Of a DNA stretch of 56,873 bases, positions 9,547 through 18,876 are shown piece by piece. Position numbers and translations under genes: made by a program. The number at the start of each line of letters is the position of its first letter. The stretch's first letter is position 1. Source of the DNA: Pseudomonadota bacterium. GTDB lineage: Bacteria > Pseudomonadota > Gammaproteobacteria > Burkholderiales > Burkholderiaceae_C. The stretch spans positions 1-56,873 of the forward strand of contig JAIUOM010000010.1 in assembly GCA_020161215.1 (NCBI GenBank), in the 5' to 3' direction. The notes beneath the pieces are model-generated. The model ran no database searches. It was not told where the DNA came from and saw nothing but the letters and a program-made list of their open reading frames with translations.

Positions 9547-9887
9547 CGGCGCCGCTGCTCGGGGTCACCGTGGCCTACGCGCCGGGGCCGCGCCAGCTCG
9601 AGGAGACCGCGCTCAGCTTGCCGGCCGGCAGCACGGTGGGCGACGCGCTGGCGGCCAGCGGCCTGGCCGCGCGCTATCCGGACATCGACCTGGGCCCCGG
9701 CCATGTCGGGGTGTGGGGCCGCAAGACCGGGCTTGAACACGCGCTGCGCGAGGGCGATCGGGTGGAGGTCTGGCGCGCGCTGCGCGTCGACCCCAAGCTG
9801 GCGCGGCGTGAGCGCTTCGGCCGGCAGGGCGCGCGCACGGCCGGCCTGTTCGCCAAGCGGCGGCCGGGGGCCAAGCCCGGGTATTGA
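9543..9887 (+). CDS. rnfH: RnfH-family ubiquitin-like protein
   Basis: A 114-residue small protein of the RnfH (UPF0125) family with a beta-grasp, ubiquitin-like fold. The family pattern is visible: VTVAYAPGPRQLEETALSLPAGSTVGDAL, then VGVWGRKTGLEHALREGDRVEVWRAL and DPKLARRERF. The gene overlaps the ratA stop by four bases. The C-terminal basic tail (about 20 residues, FAKRRPGAKPGY) is longer than in E. coli but common in Burkholderiales. Molecular function is not established. Confidence 0.9.
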   Translation: MTAPLLGVTVAYAPGPRQLEETALSLPAGSTVGDALAASGLAARYPDIDLGPGHVGVWGRKTGLEHALREGDRVEVWRALRVDPKLARRERFGRQGARTAGLFAKRRPGAKPGY

Positions 9888-9909
9888 GCGGCCCGATAGT
9901 CGGGGCATG

Positions 9910-9932
9910 AAAAAGCGCGCCGGGCGGGCGCG
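9910..9932 (-). terminator. Rho-independent terminator for the DUF4124 gene
   Basis: A GC-rich stem (GCGCGCC at 9915-9921 pairing with GGCGCGC at 9926-9932) is followed on the minus strand by a run of T (the A-run at 9910-9914 on the plus strand). It lies about 90 bp past the DUF4124 stop. It faces the convergent end of rnfH and could work partly in both directions. Confidence 0.6.
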
Positions 9933-9950
9933 CCGATGGGGTGGTGAACC

Positions 9951-10008
9951 GCTCCTGTTTTAATAGCCAAACAGGATGATTCGGCGCCGGCCAATGCCGG
10001 TTTTTCAC
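9951..10008 (+). repeat. Interspersed about 60-bp repeat, copy D
   Basis: The intergenic block starts GCTCCTG and contains ATAGCC, CAGGAT and GGCGCCGGCCAA. Read on the opposite strand, it shares TTGGCCGGCGCC and ATCCTG with copy A at 4434-4499. It occupies most of the gap between rnfH and the DUF4124 gene. Confidence 0.55.
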
Positions 10009-10019
10009 CTTAATCCAGG

Positions 10020-10541
10020 CTATTTGCAGTCTTGCGCGATGATGGCTTCCAGGCGCCGCTGCTCGGCCGCGCGCTGGGTGTCGTCGAGGATCTCGCGCTC
10101 GCCCTTGTCGTTCATGCGGCCCATGCGGATGCCCGAGTCCAGCCCGGCCTTGGCGTTCATGGCACGCTTGCAGTTCTCGCTGCGGGCGGCGGCCACGCGT
10201 TCTTGCTCGGCTTTCACCTTGGCGGCTTCGGCGGCCTCGGCCTGCTTTTTTTTCTCTTCCAGGGCCTTGTCCACCCCCGACGGGGCTGGCGCGCTGGCGG
10301 CGGCGGCAGCGGACGCCGCCGAGGTGGCCGGTGTCGCGGGGCGGGTCACCGCGGCGGTGGTGGTGGCGGGGCGTGCGCCGCGCGGTTGTGACAGGATGTT
10401 GCCCTGCGGAACCTCCGCCGACGGCGGCCGGTCGCTGAACACGCGGCGGCCGTCCTTGTCGATCCACTGGTACTGGGCCGTGGCCGACAGGCTGGCCGTC
10501 AGGGCCAGCGCGGTCATCAGGGCGCGGAAAATCAGTTTCAT
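10020..10541 (-). CDS. DUF4124 domain protein, periplasmic
   Basis: A 173-residue exported protein. A signal peptide (MKLIFRALMTALALTASLSATAQ) is followed by the DUF4124 motif YQWIDKDGRRVFSDRPPS at residues 24-41. Next come a Thr/Ala/Pro-rich linker (about 60-90) and a charged Lys/Glu/Ala helix (about 92-118), probably coiled coil. The C-terminus has a conserved-looking Cys pair (SENCKRAMNAK and IIAQDCK). DUF4124 proteins are widespread in beta-proteobacteria with no established role. It is divergent from guaB. Confidence 0.82.
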   Translation of the reverse strand: MKLIFRALMTALALTASLSATAQYQWIDKDGRRVFSDRPPSAEVPQGNILSQPRGARPATTTAAVTRPATPATSAASAAAAASAPAPSGVDKALEEKKKQAEAAEAAKVKAEQERVAAARSENCKRAMNAKAGLDSGIRMGRMNDKGEREILDDTQRAAEQRRLEAIIAQDCK

Positions 10542-10708
10542 GGCTGGAGTGTAGCCCCCTCAAACGCGGGGGAGACTTGGGGTTCAGCACGAAGTTTGCA
10601 CCACCCCATCCTCACGTACAAAGAAAAATGCGTGTCATTTCGCTTCTGGCGCAACGGGCTGGCGCCGGGCTTACCCTGGCCGGCGCAGGGGCGGGAGCGC
10701 TCCAGTAG

Positions 10709-12202
<1,494 letters not shown>

Positions 12203-12218
12203 AGCGGGTTCTGGCTGC

Positions 12219-12285
12219 GCTCCTGAATTTGTAGCGGCCCAGGAAGTCCCCACGCCGGCCTGGGGCTGAAATCGTGGCTATTTTG
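12219..12285 (+). repeat. Interspersed about 60-bp repeat, copy B
   Basis: It begins GCTCCTGAATTTGTAGC and continues with CCAGGAAG, CGCCGGCCT and GGCTATTTTG. On the opposite strand it opens CAAAATAGCC exactly like copy A. It fills the gap between guaB and the LysE-type gene, and together with copy C it brackets that gene in the same orientation. Confidence 0.55.
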
Positions 12286-12332
12286 CGGTTTCGCGACCCT
12301 GGCCCGTGCTCTCAACCTTCCGGATGCTCGCC

Positions 12333-12959
12333 ATGCCCAGCCTCGACACCACCTCCGCCTTCTTCGTCATCGCCCTGGTGCTGGGCTTCACGCCCGGGCC
12401 GGACAACCTGTTCGTGCTGATGCAGGCCGCCTCGCAAGGGCGCAAGGCCGGGGTCTTCGTGGTGCTGGGCCTGTGCACCGGCTTGCTGGTGCACACGGCG
12501 GCGGTGGCGCTGGGTCTGGCGGCGGTGTTCGCGGCCTCGGCCACGGCGTTCACGGTGCTGAAGTTCGCCGGCGCGGCCTACCTGGCGTTCCTGGCCTGGC
12601 AGGCCTGGCGCGCACCGGCCGCGGGCGTGGTCGGTGCCGGGGCGCCGGCGGTGGCGCCGGGGCGGCTGTTTCTGCGAGGCATCGTCATGAACCTGACCAA
12701 TCCCAAGGTGGTGCTGTTCTTCCTGGCCTTTTTGCCGCAGTTCGTCGACACGGCGCGCGGGCCGGTGGCGCTGCAGGTGCTCACCCTCGGGGCGGTGTTC
12801 ATCCTCGCCACCTTGCTGGCGTTTGGGCTGATCACCTACCTGGCCGGCACCCTGGGGCAGTGGCTGCGCCGCTCGCCCGGGGTGCAGACCGGGATGAACC
12901 GGGCCACGGCCGTGGTGTTTGCCGGGCTGGCGCTGCGCCTGGCGACCTCGGCGCGTTGA
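12333..12959 (+). CDS. LysE/RhtB-family exporter
   Basis: A 208-residue inner-membrane exporter of the LysE/RhtB superfamily, which exports amino acids or related metabolites. The family signature near the N-terminus is LVLGFTPGPDNLFVLMQA, and NLTNPKVVLFFLAFLPQF is the second conserved motif. About six hydrophobic spans are visible. The frame opens at 12306, but the ATG at 12333 (MPSLDTTSAFFV) fits the family better. The substrate cannot be predicted. Confidence 0.85.
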   Translation: MPSLDTTSAFFVIALVLGFTPGPDNLFVLMQAASQGRKAGVFVVLGLCTGLLVHTAAVALGLAAVFAASATAFTVLKFAGAAYLAFLAWQAWRAPAAGVVGAGAPAVAPGRLFLRGIVMNLTNPKVVLFFLAFLPQFVDTARGPVALQVLTLGAVFILATLLAFGLITYLAGTLGQWLRRSPGVQTGMNRATAVVFAGLALRLATSAR

Positions 12960-12995
12960 GGCGGGCGCGGACGCTGGGCCCGGTACGGCTTGAGC

Positions 12996-13057
12996 GCTTC
13001 GTAATTCATAGCTGCCCAGGAAGCATCCACGCCGGCCTCGGCCAGAAAACCCTTGAA
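12996..13057 (+). repeat. Interspersed about 60-bp repeat, copy C
   Basis: GCGCTTCGTAATTCATAGCTG is followed by CCCAGGAAGCATCC and ACGCCGGCCT. It matches copy B over CCAGGAAG and ACGCCGGCCT with similar spacing. It lies between the LysE-type gene and the stop of the GntR gene. Confidence 0.55.
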
Positions 13058-13077
13058 ATTGGAGCGATCGACAGGTC

Positions 13078-13869
13078 TCAGCGCCGCACCACCGCCCGGT
13101 AGGTGAACTGGTCCGGCCGGAACCACACCTCGGCGTAGATCAGTGCCTGACCGGTCAGGTCGTGGGGGATGAAGCGCATGCGCAGCAGCGGCGTGTCGGC
13201 CGGCACGCCCAGCAGCACGCCATGGCGTCTGCCGGCCGGCACGGCGGTGGCGCTGATCTGGGTGAACTCCAGTCGGAAGCCCAGCTCGGTTTCGAGCAAG
13301 GTCATGGCGTCTTCCTGGTGCACCCGCTCGGCCAGCAGCTCACGGCCCTGGGTCGGCTCGTAGTACAGCAGGGCGTAGGACACCGGAATGCCGTTGGCCG
13401 TGCGCACCGTGCGCACCGCGCTCACCGGCTGGCCGGCGGGCAGCCGCAGCGCGCGCGCCACATGCGGCGGCGCCGGGCCGGTGCGCGCGCTGAGGATGCG
13501 CCCGCCGGTCTCGCGGCCGTGGGCGCGCATGAAGTCGTGGTAGCCGGCCAGCATGCCCAGGCGCGGCGCGTCGGCCGGGCGGGTGACGAAGCTGCCCTTG
13601 CCGTTGAAGGTTTCGATCAGGCCCTCGGTCTGCAATTCGGCCAGCGCCTGCCGCACGGTGATGCGGCTGACGCCGAAAGCGGCCTGCAGCTTGGCCTCGG
13701 AGGGCAGTTTCTGCCCCGCCGTGAGGCGTTTTTCCAGGATGTCCTGGCGCAGCCGGGCCTTGATCTGCGCGAACAGGGGCAGGGGCGCGGTCGGAGCCGG
13801 AGCCGCCTCGAGGGGCGTCGTCGCGGAGGCGGCCGAATCCGGAACAGGAGCGGGGGCGAGGGTGTTCAT
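13078..13869 (-). CDS. GntR-family regulator, HutC/UTRA type
   Basis: A 263-residue transcription factor. The winged-helix DNA-binding domain (about residues 32-100) has LPSEAKLQAAFGVSRITVRQALAELQTEGLIETFNGKGSFVTRP, the classic GntR pattern. A UTRA effector domain follows (about 115-260, with VSAVRTVRTANGIPVSYALLYYEP). The first 30 residues are an Ala/Pro-rich extension. It is divergent from the Bug/acyl-CoA dehydrogenase operon with 149 bp between starts. Two palindromes in that gap are its likely operators, so I infer local repression relieved by a pathway metabolite. Confidence 0.9.
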   Translation of the reverse strand: MNTLAPAPVPDSAASATTPLEAAPAPTAPLPLFAQIKARLRQDILEKRLTAGQKLPSEAKLQAAFGVSRITVRQALAELQTEGLIETFNGKGSFVTRPADAPRLGMLAGYHDFMRAHGRETGGRILSARTGPAPPHVARALRLPAGQPVSAVRTVRTANGIPVSYALLYYEPTQGRELLAERVHQEDAMTLLETELGFRLEFTQISATAVPAGRRHGVLLGVPADTPLLRMRFIPHDLTGQALIYAEVWFRPDQFTYRAVVRR

Positions 13870-13908
13870 GTGAGCGCTGGGGGCTGGGCAAAGTGTAGCG
13901 CACCCAAA

Positions 13909-13924
13909 ACCTGTTATGTCAGGT
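13909..13924. promoter_or_regulatory. GntR operator dyad 1
   Basis: ACCTG-TTATGT-CAGGT is a perfect 5-bp inverted repeat. With flanking bases it approximates the palindrome AACCTGTCATGACAGGTT. It lies between the regulator start and the second dyad, about 37 bp centre to centre from it (3.5 helical turns). Confidence 0.65.
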
Positions 13925-13925
13925 C

Positions 13926-13954
13926 TTGCGAAACAGGGGCGATTAACCTATCAT
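13926..13954 (+). promoter_or_regulatory. Probable sigma-70 promoter of the acyl-CoA operon
   Basis: TTGCGA (13926-13931) and TATCAT (13949-13954) are separated by 17 bases, 65 bp upstream of the Bug gene ATG. The -10 hexamer lies inside operator dyad 2, so a bound regulator would block polymerase. Confidence 0.55.
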
Positions 13955-13962
13955 GACAGGTT
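13945..13962. promoter_or_regulatory. GntR operator dyad 2
   Basis: AACCTATCATGACAGGTT is an 18-bp near-palindrome with one mismatched pair. It shares the half-site of dyad 1 and overlaps the proposed -10 element of the downstream operon. Confidence 0.7.
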
Positions 13963-14018
13963 GAGGCCAACAGCCGCGCTCAAGCCGGCGCCTCAACCCT
14001 CATACAAGGAGACCGTTC

Positions 14019-14984
14019 ATGACATCCCGAACCCTGTTCCGCCCGCTGTTTGCGGCGCTGTGGTGCGCCGGCCTGGCCGCCTCGGCGTGGGCCGCGGACC
14101 CCTATCCCTCGCGCCCCATCAAGGTCATCGTGCCGTACCCGGGTGGCGGGGTGGTGGACGTGCAGACGCGCGTGCTGACCCAGACCATGGCCGAGATACT
14201 GAAGTCGCCCGTGGTGGTCGAGCCCAAGCCCGGCGCCAGCGGCAGCATCGCCGCCGAATCCGTGGTCCATGCCGACCCCGACGGCTACACGCTGATGGTG
14301 TCGGCCAGCTTCATCAACACCCAGCCGCTGCTGGAGAGCAACCTGCGCTGGTCGACCCAGCAGTTGACGCCGGTCGGGCGTTTTGCCCTGTCCACCAGCT
14401 ATTTCGTGGTGCCGATGAGCTCCAAGGCCAAAACGCTGAAGGAGTTTGCCGAGATCGCGCGCGCCGCCAAGCCGCCGCTGCAGTACGCCAACCTGGGTGA
14501 GGGCACGCCGCAGACCATGTCCAATGAGCTGTTCCGCGTGGCCGCCAACATTCCCCTGGAGCCGGTGCGCTACAAGGGCGCGCCGCCGGCCGTGCCGGAT
14601 CTGATCAACGGCCTGGTGTCGATCACGGTGCTGCCCTCGTCGGTGGCGATCCCGCAGATCAAGGGCGGCAAGCTGCGTGTGCTGGCCAACGCGGCCGGCC
14701 GGCGCTCGGTGCAGTTGCCGGACGTGCCCTCGATGACCGAGGCCGGCTACCCCAGCGCCGCGGTCGAGTCGTGGTACGGCCTGCACGCGCCGGCCGGCAC
14801 GCCGCCCGAGGTGATTCGGGTGCTGGAAGAGGCGATGCGCAAGGCCACGGCCACGCCAGAGTTCAAGCAACGCATGATCAATGCCAGCGGCGAGGAGGCT
14901 TTCCTGGGCACCAAGGGTTTCACCGCCTTCCTGGCCAAGGACGCGGAGCAATGGGCCAAGGCCGTGAAGGCGGTCGCCCGATGA
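14019..14984 (+). CDS. Bug-type tripartite tricarboxylate transporter binding protein
   Basis: A 321-residue periplasmic binding protein of the Bug/TctC family, which captures carboxylic acids. A signal peptide (MTSRTLFRPLFAALWCAGLAASAWA) precedes the family hallmark YPSRPIKVIVPYPGGGVVDVQTRVL. PDVPSMTEAGYP near residue 230 is also typical. It is the first gene of the operon downstream of the GntR operators, and its TGA overlaps the next ATG. No TctA/TctB membrane genes are nearby, which is common for the expanded Bug families of Burkholderiales. The ligand is presumably the acid degraded by the operon. Confidence 0.9.
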   Translation: MTSRTLFRPLFAALWCAGLAASAWAADPYPSRPIKVIVPYPGGGVVDVQTRVLTQTMAEILKSPVVVEPKPGASGSIAAESVVHADPDGYTLMVSASFINTQPLLESNLRWSTQQLTPVGRFALSTSYFVVPMSSKAKTLKEFAEIARAAKPPLQYANLGEGTPQTMSNELFRVAANIPLEPVRYKGAPPAVPDLINGLVSITVLPSSVAIPQIKGGKLRVLANAAGRRSVQLPDVPSMTEAGYPSAAVESWYGLHAPAGTPPEVIRVLEEAMRKATATPEFKQRMINASGEEAFLGTKGFTAFLAKDAEQWAKAVKAVAR

Positions 14985-16147
14985 GCACCCGCCCGCCGGC
15001 CGACCATGCCGCGCTGATCGAGAACCTGCGCGATTTCATCGACACCGAGGTCATCCCGCGCGAAGACCTGAAGGCCGCGCACGACGGCCAGGCGGTGGAC
15101 CGGGTGGCGGCCGAGCTGTACGCCATCGCGCGCTCGCGCGGCCTGGGCGCGCCGCGCGGGCGCCCCGAGGACGGTGGCCTGGGCCTGAGCTGGACCGAGT
15201 GCTGCGCCTACCTGGAGCAGGCCGGGCGCAGCTTTCTGGGCCCGCACGCGCTGCGCTGCGGGCCGCCGACGCAGCCGGACATGTTCGCCCTGGACAAGCT
15301 GGCCACGCCGGCGCAGCGCCAGCGCTACCTGGAGCCGCTGTTGCGTGGCGAACGCAAGTCCTGCTTTGCCATGACCGAGCCGGCGCCCGGCGTGGGCTCG
15401 GACCCGCGCATGCTGCTGGCCAGCGCCCGCCCGGACGGCGACGGCTGGGTCATCAACGGCCACAAGTGGTTCATCACCGGCGCCATGAAGGCCGACTTCG
15501 CCATCGTGGTGGCGCGCACCGAGGCCGGGCCGTCATGGTTCTTGGTGGACGCCGACACGCCCGGCTACCAGATCGTGCGCGACATCCCGACCCTGGAGCC
15601 CTTCGATCTGGGCGGCCACGCCGAAATCAAGCTCACCGACTGCCGGGTCGGCCCCGACGCCCTGGTCGGCGAGCAGGGACAGGGCCTGGCGCATTCGCAG
15701 CTGCGGCTGGAGGGTGCGCGCCTGTTCCATTGCATGCGCTACATCGGTCTGGCCTCGCGCGCCATGGCCATTGCGCAGGACTACGCCACGCGGCGCGAAT
15801 CGCAGGGCGTGAAGCTGGCCGAGCTGCAGATGGTGCAGGCCATGGTGGCCGACGCCCACATCCAGCTGTATGCCGCGCGCACGATGACGCTGGACGTGGC
15901 GCGCCGGCTCGACGCCGGCGAGTCCATCCGCCACCACTCGTCGATGGCCAAGGTGTTCGTGGCCGAGGCCGTGAACCAGGTGGCCGATTCGGCGGTGCAG
16001 ATTTGCGGCGCCCTGGGTGTGTCGGAGGACACGCCGGTGTCGATGATCTTCCGCATGCTGCGGCCGTTCCGCATTTACGACGGCGCCTCGGAAGTGCACC
16101 GCTCGGCGATCGCCAAGCGCGCCTTGCGCCACGGCCTGGCCGCTTGA
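14981..16147 (+). CDS. Acyl-CoA dehydrogenase (first of three)
   Basis: A 388-residue FAD enzyme introducing an alpha,beta double bond into an acyl-CoA. Visible features: CFAMTEPAPGVGSDP (flavin-binding region), GWVINGHKWFITGA, and a C-terminal YDGASEVHRSAIAKRAL carrying the probable catalytic Glu. RRESQGVKLAELQ stands where RxxFGxxL is usual in mammalian enzymes. The ATG at 14981 overlaps the Bug stop by four bases. Unlike the next two genes it seems self-sufficient. Substrate is unknown; the context suggests a branched or unusual carboxylic acid. Confidence 0.88.
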   Translation: MSTRPPADHAALIENLRDFIDTEVIPREDLKAAHDGQAVDRVAAELYAIARSRGLGAPRGRPEDGGLGLSWTECCAYLEQAGRSFLGPHALRCGPPTQPDMFALDKLATPAQRQRYLEPLLRGERKSCFAMTEPAPGVGSDPRMLLASARPDGDGWVINGHKWFITGAMKADFAIVVARTEAGPSWFLVDADTPGYQIVRDIPTLEPFDLGGHAEIKLTDCRVGPDALVGEQGQGLAHSQLRLEGARLFHCMRYIGLASRAMAIAQDYATRRESQGVKLAELQMVQAMVADAHIQLYAARTMTLDVARRLDAGESIRHHSSMAKVFVAEAVNQVADSAVQICGALGVSEDTPVSMIFRMLRPFRIYDGASEVHRSAIAKRALRHGLAA

Positions 16148-16167
16148 GTCAACCCAAAGGAGAAACC

Positions 16168-17358
16168 GTGTTCGAAGCCACTGAAGACCTGGCCGGCTTT
16201 CGCCAGGACCTGCGCCGCTTTGTGCGGCAGCACCTGCCGGATGAGCTGCGCCAAAGCGTGCGCCAGGGCCAACAGCCCACGCGCGAGCAGCAGACACGCT
16301 GGCACGAGCTGCTGGCGGCCCAGGGCCTGCTGGTGCCGCATTGGCCCGCCAAATGGGGCGGCCGCGGCTGGAGCGTGCCCCAGCAGATGATCTACGACGA
16401 GGAAATGGCGCTAGGCGACGCCCCGGAGCTGAACAGCGTCACCTTCGACATGATCGGTCCGGTGCTGGCGCGCTACGGCAACCCCGAGCAGCAGCAGCGC
16501 TTTCTGCCCGCCATCGCCTCCGGGCGCCAGTGGTGGTGCCAGGGCTATTCGGAGCCCAACGCCGGGTCCGATCTGGCCAGCGTGGCCACGCGCGCGGAAC
16601 GCGACGGCGACGACTACGTGATCAACGGCGCCAAGATCTGGACCAGTTACGCGCAGTACGCCGACTGGATCTTCGCCCTGGTGCGCACCGACCGAGAGGT
16701 CAAGCCCCAGGCCGGCATCAGCTTCGTGCTGATCGACATGAAGGCGCCCGGCATCACCGTGCGGCCCATCGTCGGCATCCACGGCTGGGTGGTGTTCAAC
16801 GAAGTGTTTTTCGACAACGTGCGCACCCCGGTGACGTTGCGCGTGGGCGAGGAGAACCAGGGCTGGACCCTGGCCAAGTCGCTGCTGGAGTTCGAGCGCC
16901 TGAAGCTCGCGCGCATTGGCGAAAACAAGCGCCGCATGGCGCGCGCGCGGGAAGTGGGCTTGACGCGCACGCGCGGCGGCCGGCGCGTGGCCGATCTGCC
17001 GTGGTTCCGCGAGCGCTTTGCCGAGTTGCATGCGCGCCTGATCGCGCTGGAAGCCAATGCCGGGCGCTTCGTGGCGCGCCAGGCGGCCGGCGAGAAGCTG
17101 GGCGCCGAGGTGTCGATGCTGAAGATGCGTGGCAGCCGGCTGATTCAGCTGTGGGAAGAGCTCACCGTGGACGCCTTGGGCGCCGAGGCCATGCCGCTGG
17201 CGCAAGACTGGCTGCTGGGCACACCCGGTGCCGCGCCGCGGGATGCCCTGGCCGGCACCGCCTCGTCGCGGCGCTTTCTGGGGCGCGGCTACACCATCGC
17301 CGGTGGCAGCAGCGAAATTCAACACAACATCTTGGCCAAACAGGTGCTTGGGCTATGA
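16168..17358 (+). CDS. Acyl-CoA dehydrogenase, catalytic-subunit-like (second of three)
   Basis: A 396-residue acyl-CoA dehydrogenase starting at GTG 16168, with AAAGGAG 5-12 bases upstream. It has GYSEPNAGSDLASVATRAERDGDDYVINGAKIW and ends GGSSEIQHNILAKQVLGL, with the family Glu. It lacks the RKQFG motif that contacts FAD across the dimer interface; the equivalent region reads LEFERLKLARIGENKRR. That motif is present in the next gene, which overlaps by ATGA. This split of residues resembles heteromeric acyl-CoA dehydrogenases of steroid and bile acid side-chain degradation (FadE28/29-like). Confidence 0.88.
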   Translation: MFEATEDLAGFRQDLRRFVRQHLPDELRQSVRQGQQPTREQQTRWHELLAAQGLLVPHWPAKWGGRGWSVPQQMIYDEEMALGDAPELNSVTFDMIGPVLARYGNPEQQQRFLPAIASGRQWWCQGYSEPNAGSDLASVATRAERDGDDYVINGAKIWTSYAQYADWIFALVRTDREVKPQAGISFVLIDMKAPGITVRPIVGIHGWVVFNEVFFDNVRTPVTLRVGEENQGWTLAKSLLEFERLKLARIGENKRRMARAREVGLTRTRGGRRVADLPWFRERFAELHARLIALEANAGRFVARQAAGEKLGAEVSMLKMRGSRLIQLWEELTVDALGAEAMPLAQDWLLGTPGAAPRDALAGTASSRRFLGRGYTIAGGSSEIQHNILAKQVLGL

Positions 17359-18467
17359 CCACCGATACCGAAGAGCAGCAGATGCTGATCGACAGTGCGC
17401 GCCGTTGGGGCGAGCGCGCCTGCACGCCCGCCGAGCGCGCGCGCGTGTCCGCCCATCCCGTGGGTTGCCCGCCCGAGCGCTGGACCAAGCTGGCCGAGCT
17501 GGGCTGGCTGGGCGTGGCCTTGCCCGAGGCCGATGGCGGCCTGGGCGCCGGCCTGCCTGAAATCAGCCTGCTGGCCGAACAATTGGGCCGCGCACTGGCG
17601 GTGGAGCCCTATGTGCCGAGCGTGGCGCTGGCCAGCGAGCTGCTGGCCGAGGTGGCTACGGGCGCGTTGCGTGGCGACTGGCTGCCGGCCCTGGCCAGCG
17701 GCGAGCGCCGCCTGGCCTGGATGGCCTGGGAGCCCGATGGCGCGGCAACGCTCGGCGTGCCCGCGGCCAGCGCCCAAGCCGACGGCGATGGCTGGCGCCT
17801 GAACGGCGACAAGGGCTTGATGCCTGGCGCCGGCGGCGCCGACGCGCTGCTGGTGACCGCGCGCCTGGCCGGCGACGGCGACCGGCTGGGCCTGTTCCTG
17901 GTTCAGGCCGATGCGGCCGGGGTTGAATTGCAGAGCACGCCACTGTACGACGGCCGCCACGCCGCCCGGCTGCGGCTGACCGACGCACCGGCCCGGCTGC
18001 TGCGCGACGGGGCCGCCGCCGATCTGCTGGCCCTGCTGCAGCGCGCGCTGGACCGCGCCGTGGTGGCGCATGGCGCCGAAACCCTGGGCACCGCGCAGGG
18101 CGCCCTCGACATCACCCTGGACTACCTGCGCACACGCAAGCAGTTCGGGCGCGTGCTGGGCCAGAACCAGGTGTTGCAGCACCGGCTGGTGGACTTGTAC
18201 GTCGAGCAGCAGGAAGCCCGGGCGCTGTGCCTGGCCGCCGCCGCCGACCCCAGCCCCCGGCTGGTGGCCGCCCTGGGCGTGCGCGTTGCCGAGGTGGCGC
18301 GCCACGCCTGGGAGGAGGGCATCCAGCTGCACGGCGCCATCGGCATGACCGAGGAATACGCCCTGGGCGAATACGTGCGCCGCTTGGCCCTGGCGGCCGA
18401 TCTGTACGGCAACGCCGCCGACCACCAGGAGCGCCTGGCTCAACTTGCATTGGAGACACACGCATGA
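17355..18467 (+). CDS. Acyl-CoA dehydrogenase, FAD-binding partner-like (third of three)
   Basis: A 370-residue member with divergent N-terminal and central regions: no clear TEP..GSD flavin loop and reduced conservation around LNGDKGLMPGAGGADALL. It retains the interface motif TRKQFGRVLGQNQVLQHRLVDLY. The C-terminus HGAIGMTEEYALGEYVRRL lacks the GGSSEI-type catalytic Glu. It probably forms a hetero-oligomer with the preceding protein. It overlaps both neighbours (ATGA at 17355 and 18464), so stoichiometric translation is likely. Confidence 0.85.
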   Translation: MTTDTEEQQMLIDSARRWGERACTPAERARVSAHPVGCPPERWTKLAELGWLGVALPEADGGLGAGLPEISLLAEQLGRALAVEPYVPSVALASELLAEVATGALRGDWLPALASGERRLAWMAWEPDGAATLGVPAASAQADGDGWRLNGDKGLMPGAGGADALLVTARLAGDGDRLGLFLVQADAAGVELQSTPLYDGRHAARLRLTDAPARLLRDGAAADLLALLQRALDRAVVAHGAETLGTAQGALDITLDYLRTRKQFGRVLGQNQVLQHRLVDLYVEQQEARALCLAAAADPSPRLVAALGVRVAEVARHAWEEGIQLHGAIGMTEEYALGEYVRRLALAADLYGNAADHQERLAQLALETHA

Positions 18468-18838
18468 GCACCCCCGACATTCCCAAGGACGCCGTGCTGG
18501 TCGAACGCCGTGACGGCGTGATCCAGCTCACCCTGAATGCCCCGGCGAACCGCAACTCGTTGCAGTCGCCCGGCGTTTACGAAGGCTTGATGGCCGGCCT
18601 GGACGAGTTCGAGCGCGATCCGGCGCTGCGCGTGGCCATCCTGACGGGGGCCGGCGGTGCCTTCTGCTCGGGCGGCGACCTGCGTCAGCTGTCGGAAGGC
18701 GGTGAAGACAGCGCCCGCGCCGCGATGACGCGCAACGCCTGGCTGTACCGCCGCATCGCCCTGGCCGACAAGCTGATCGTGGCGGCAGTCGATGGCCCGG
18801 CCTATGGCGCCGGCCTGAGGGTCGGCCGTGATTCCTGA
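18464..18838 (+). pseudogene. Enoyl-CoA hydratase, 5' half, interrupted by transposon
   Basis: Residues 1-118 of a crotonase-family protein, including AILTGAGGAFCSGGDLRQL (oxyanion region) and VAAVDGPAYGAGL. Host sequence ends at 18816. The last codons (RVGRDS and TGA) are read from the transposon's left inverted repeat. The missing half is at 39923-40369. Joining 18464-18811 to 39923-40369 restores one frame of 264 residues across GPAYGAGLGLAAACD, the expected length. The fragment lacks the C-terminal active-site region and should be inactive. Confidence 0.93.
18812..18816 (+). repeat. Target-site duplication, left copy
   Basis: GGCCT immediately precedes the left inverted repeat and is repeated at 39923-39927 after the right one. 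Five bases is the duplication length of Tn3-family transposition. Confidence 0.9.
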
Positions 18839-18854
18839 AAAATCCGCAGAAACG
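18817..18854 (+). repeat. Left terminal inverted repeat of the transposon
   Basis: 38 bp matching the reverse complement of 39885-39922 at 36 positions. Mismatches are at repeat positions 22 (A/C) and 37 (C/A). The inner block ATCCGCAGAAA resembles the ends of other Tn3-family elements. Confidence 0.92.
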
Positions 18855-18876
18855 ACCCTAAGTCGTTGTCACGCTT

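Noticed and set aside
12219-13057. LysE gene as cargo of an IS bounded by repeats B and C
   Set aside because: The two repeats are in the same orientation and belong to a family found elsewhere singly. No transposase or target duplication is seen.
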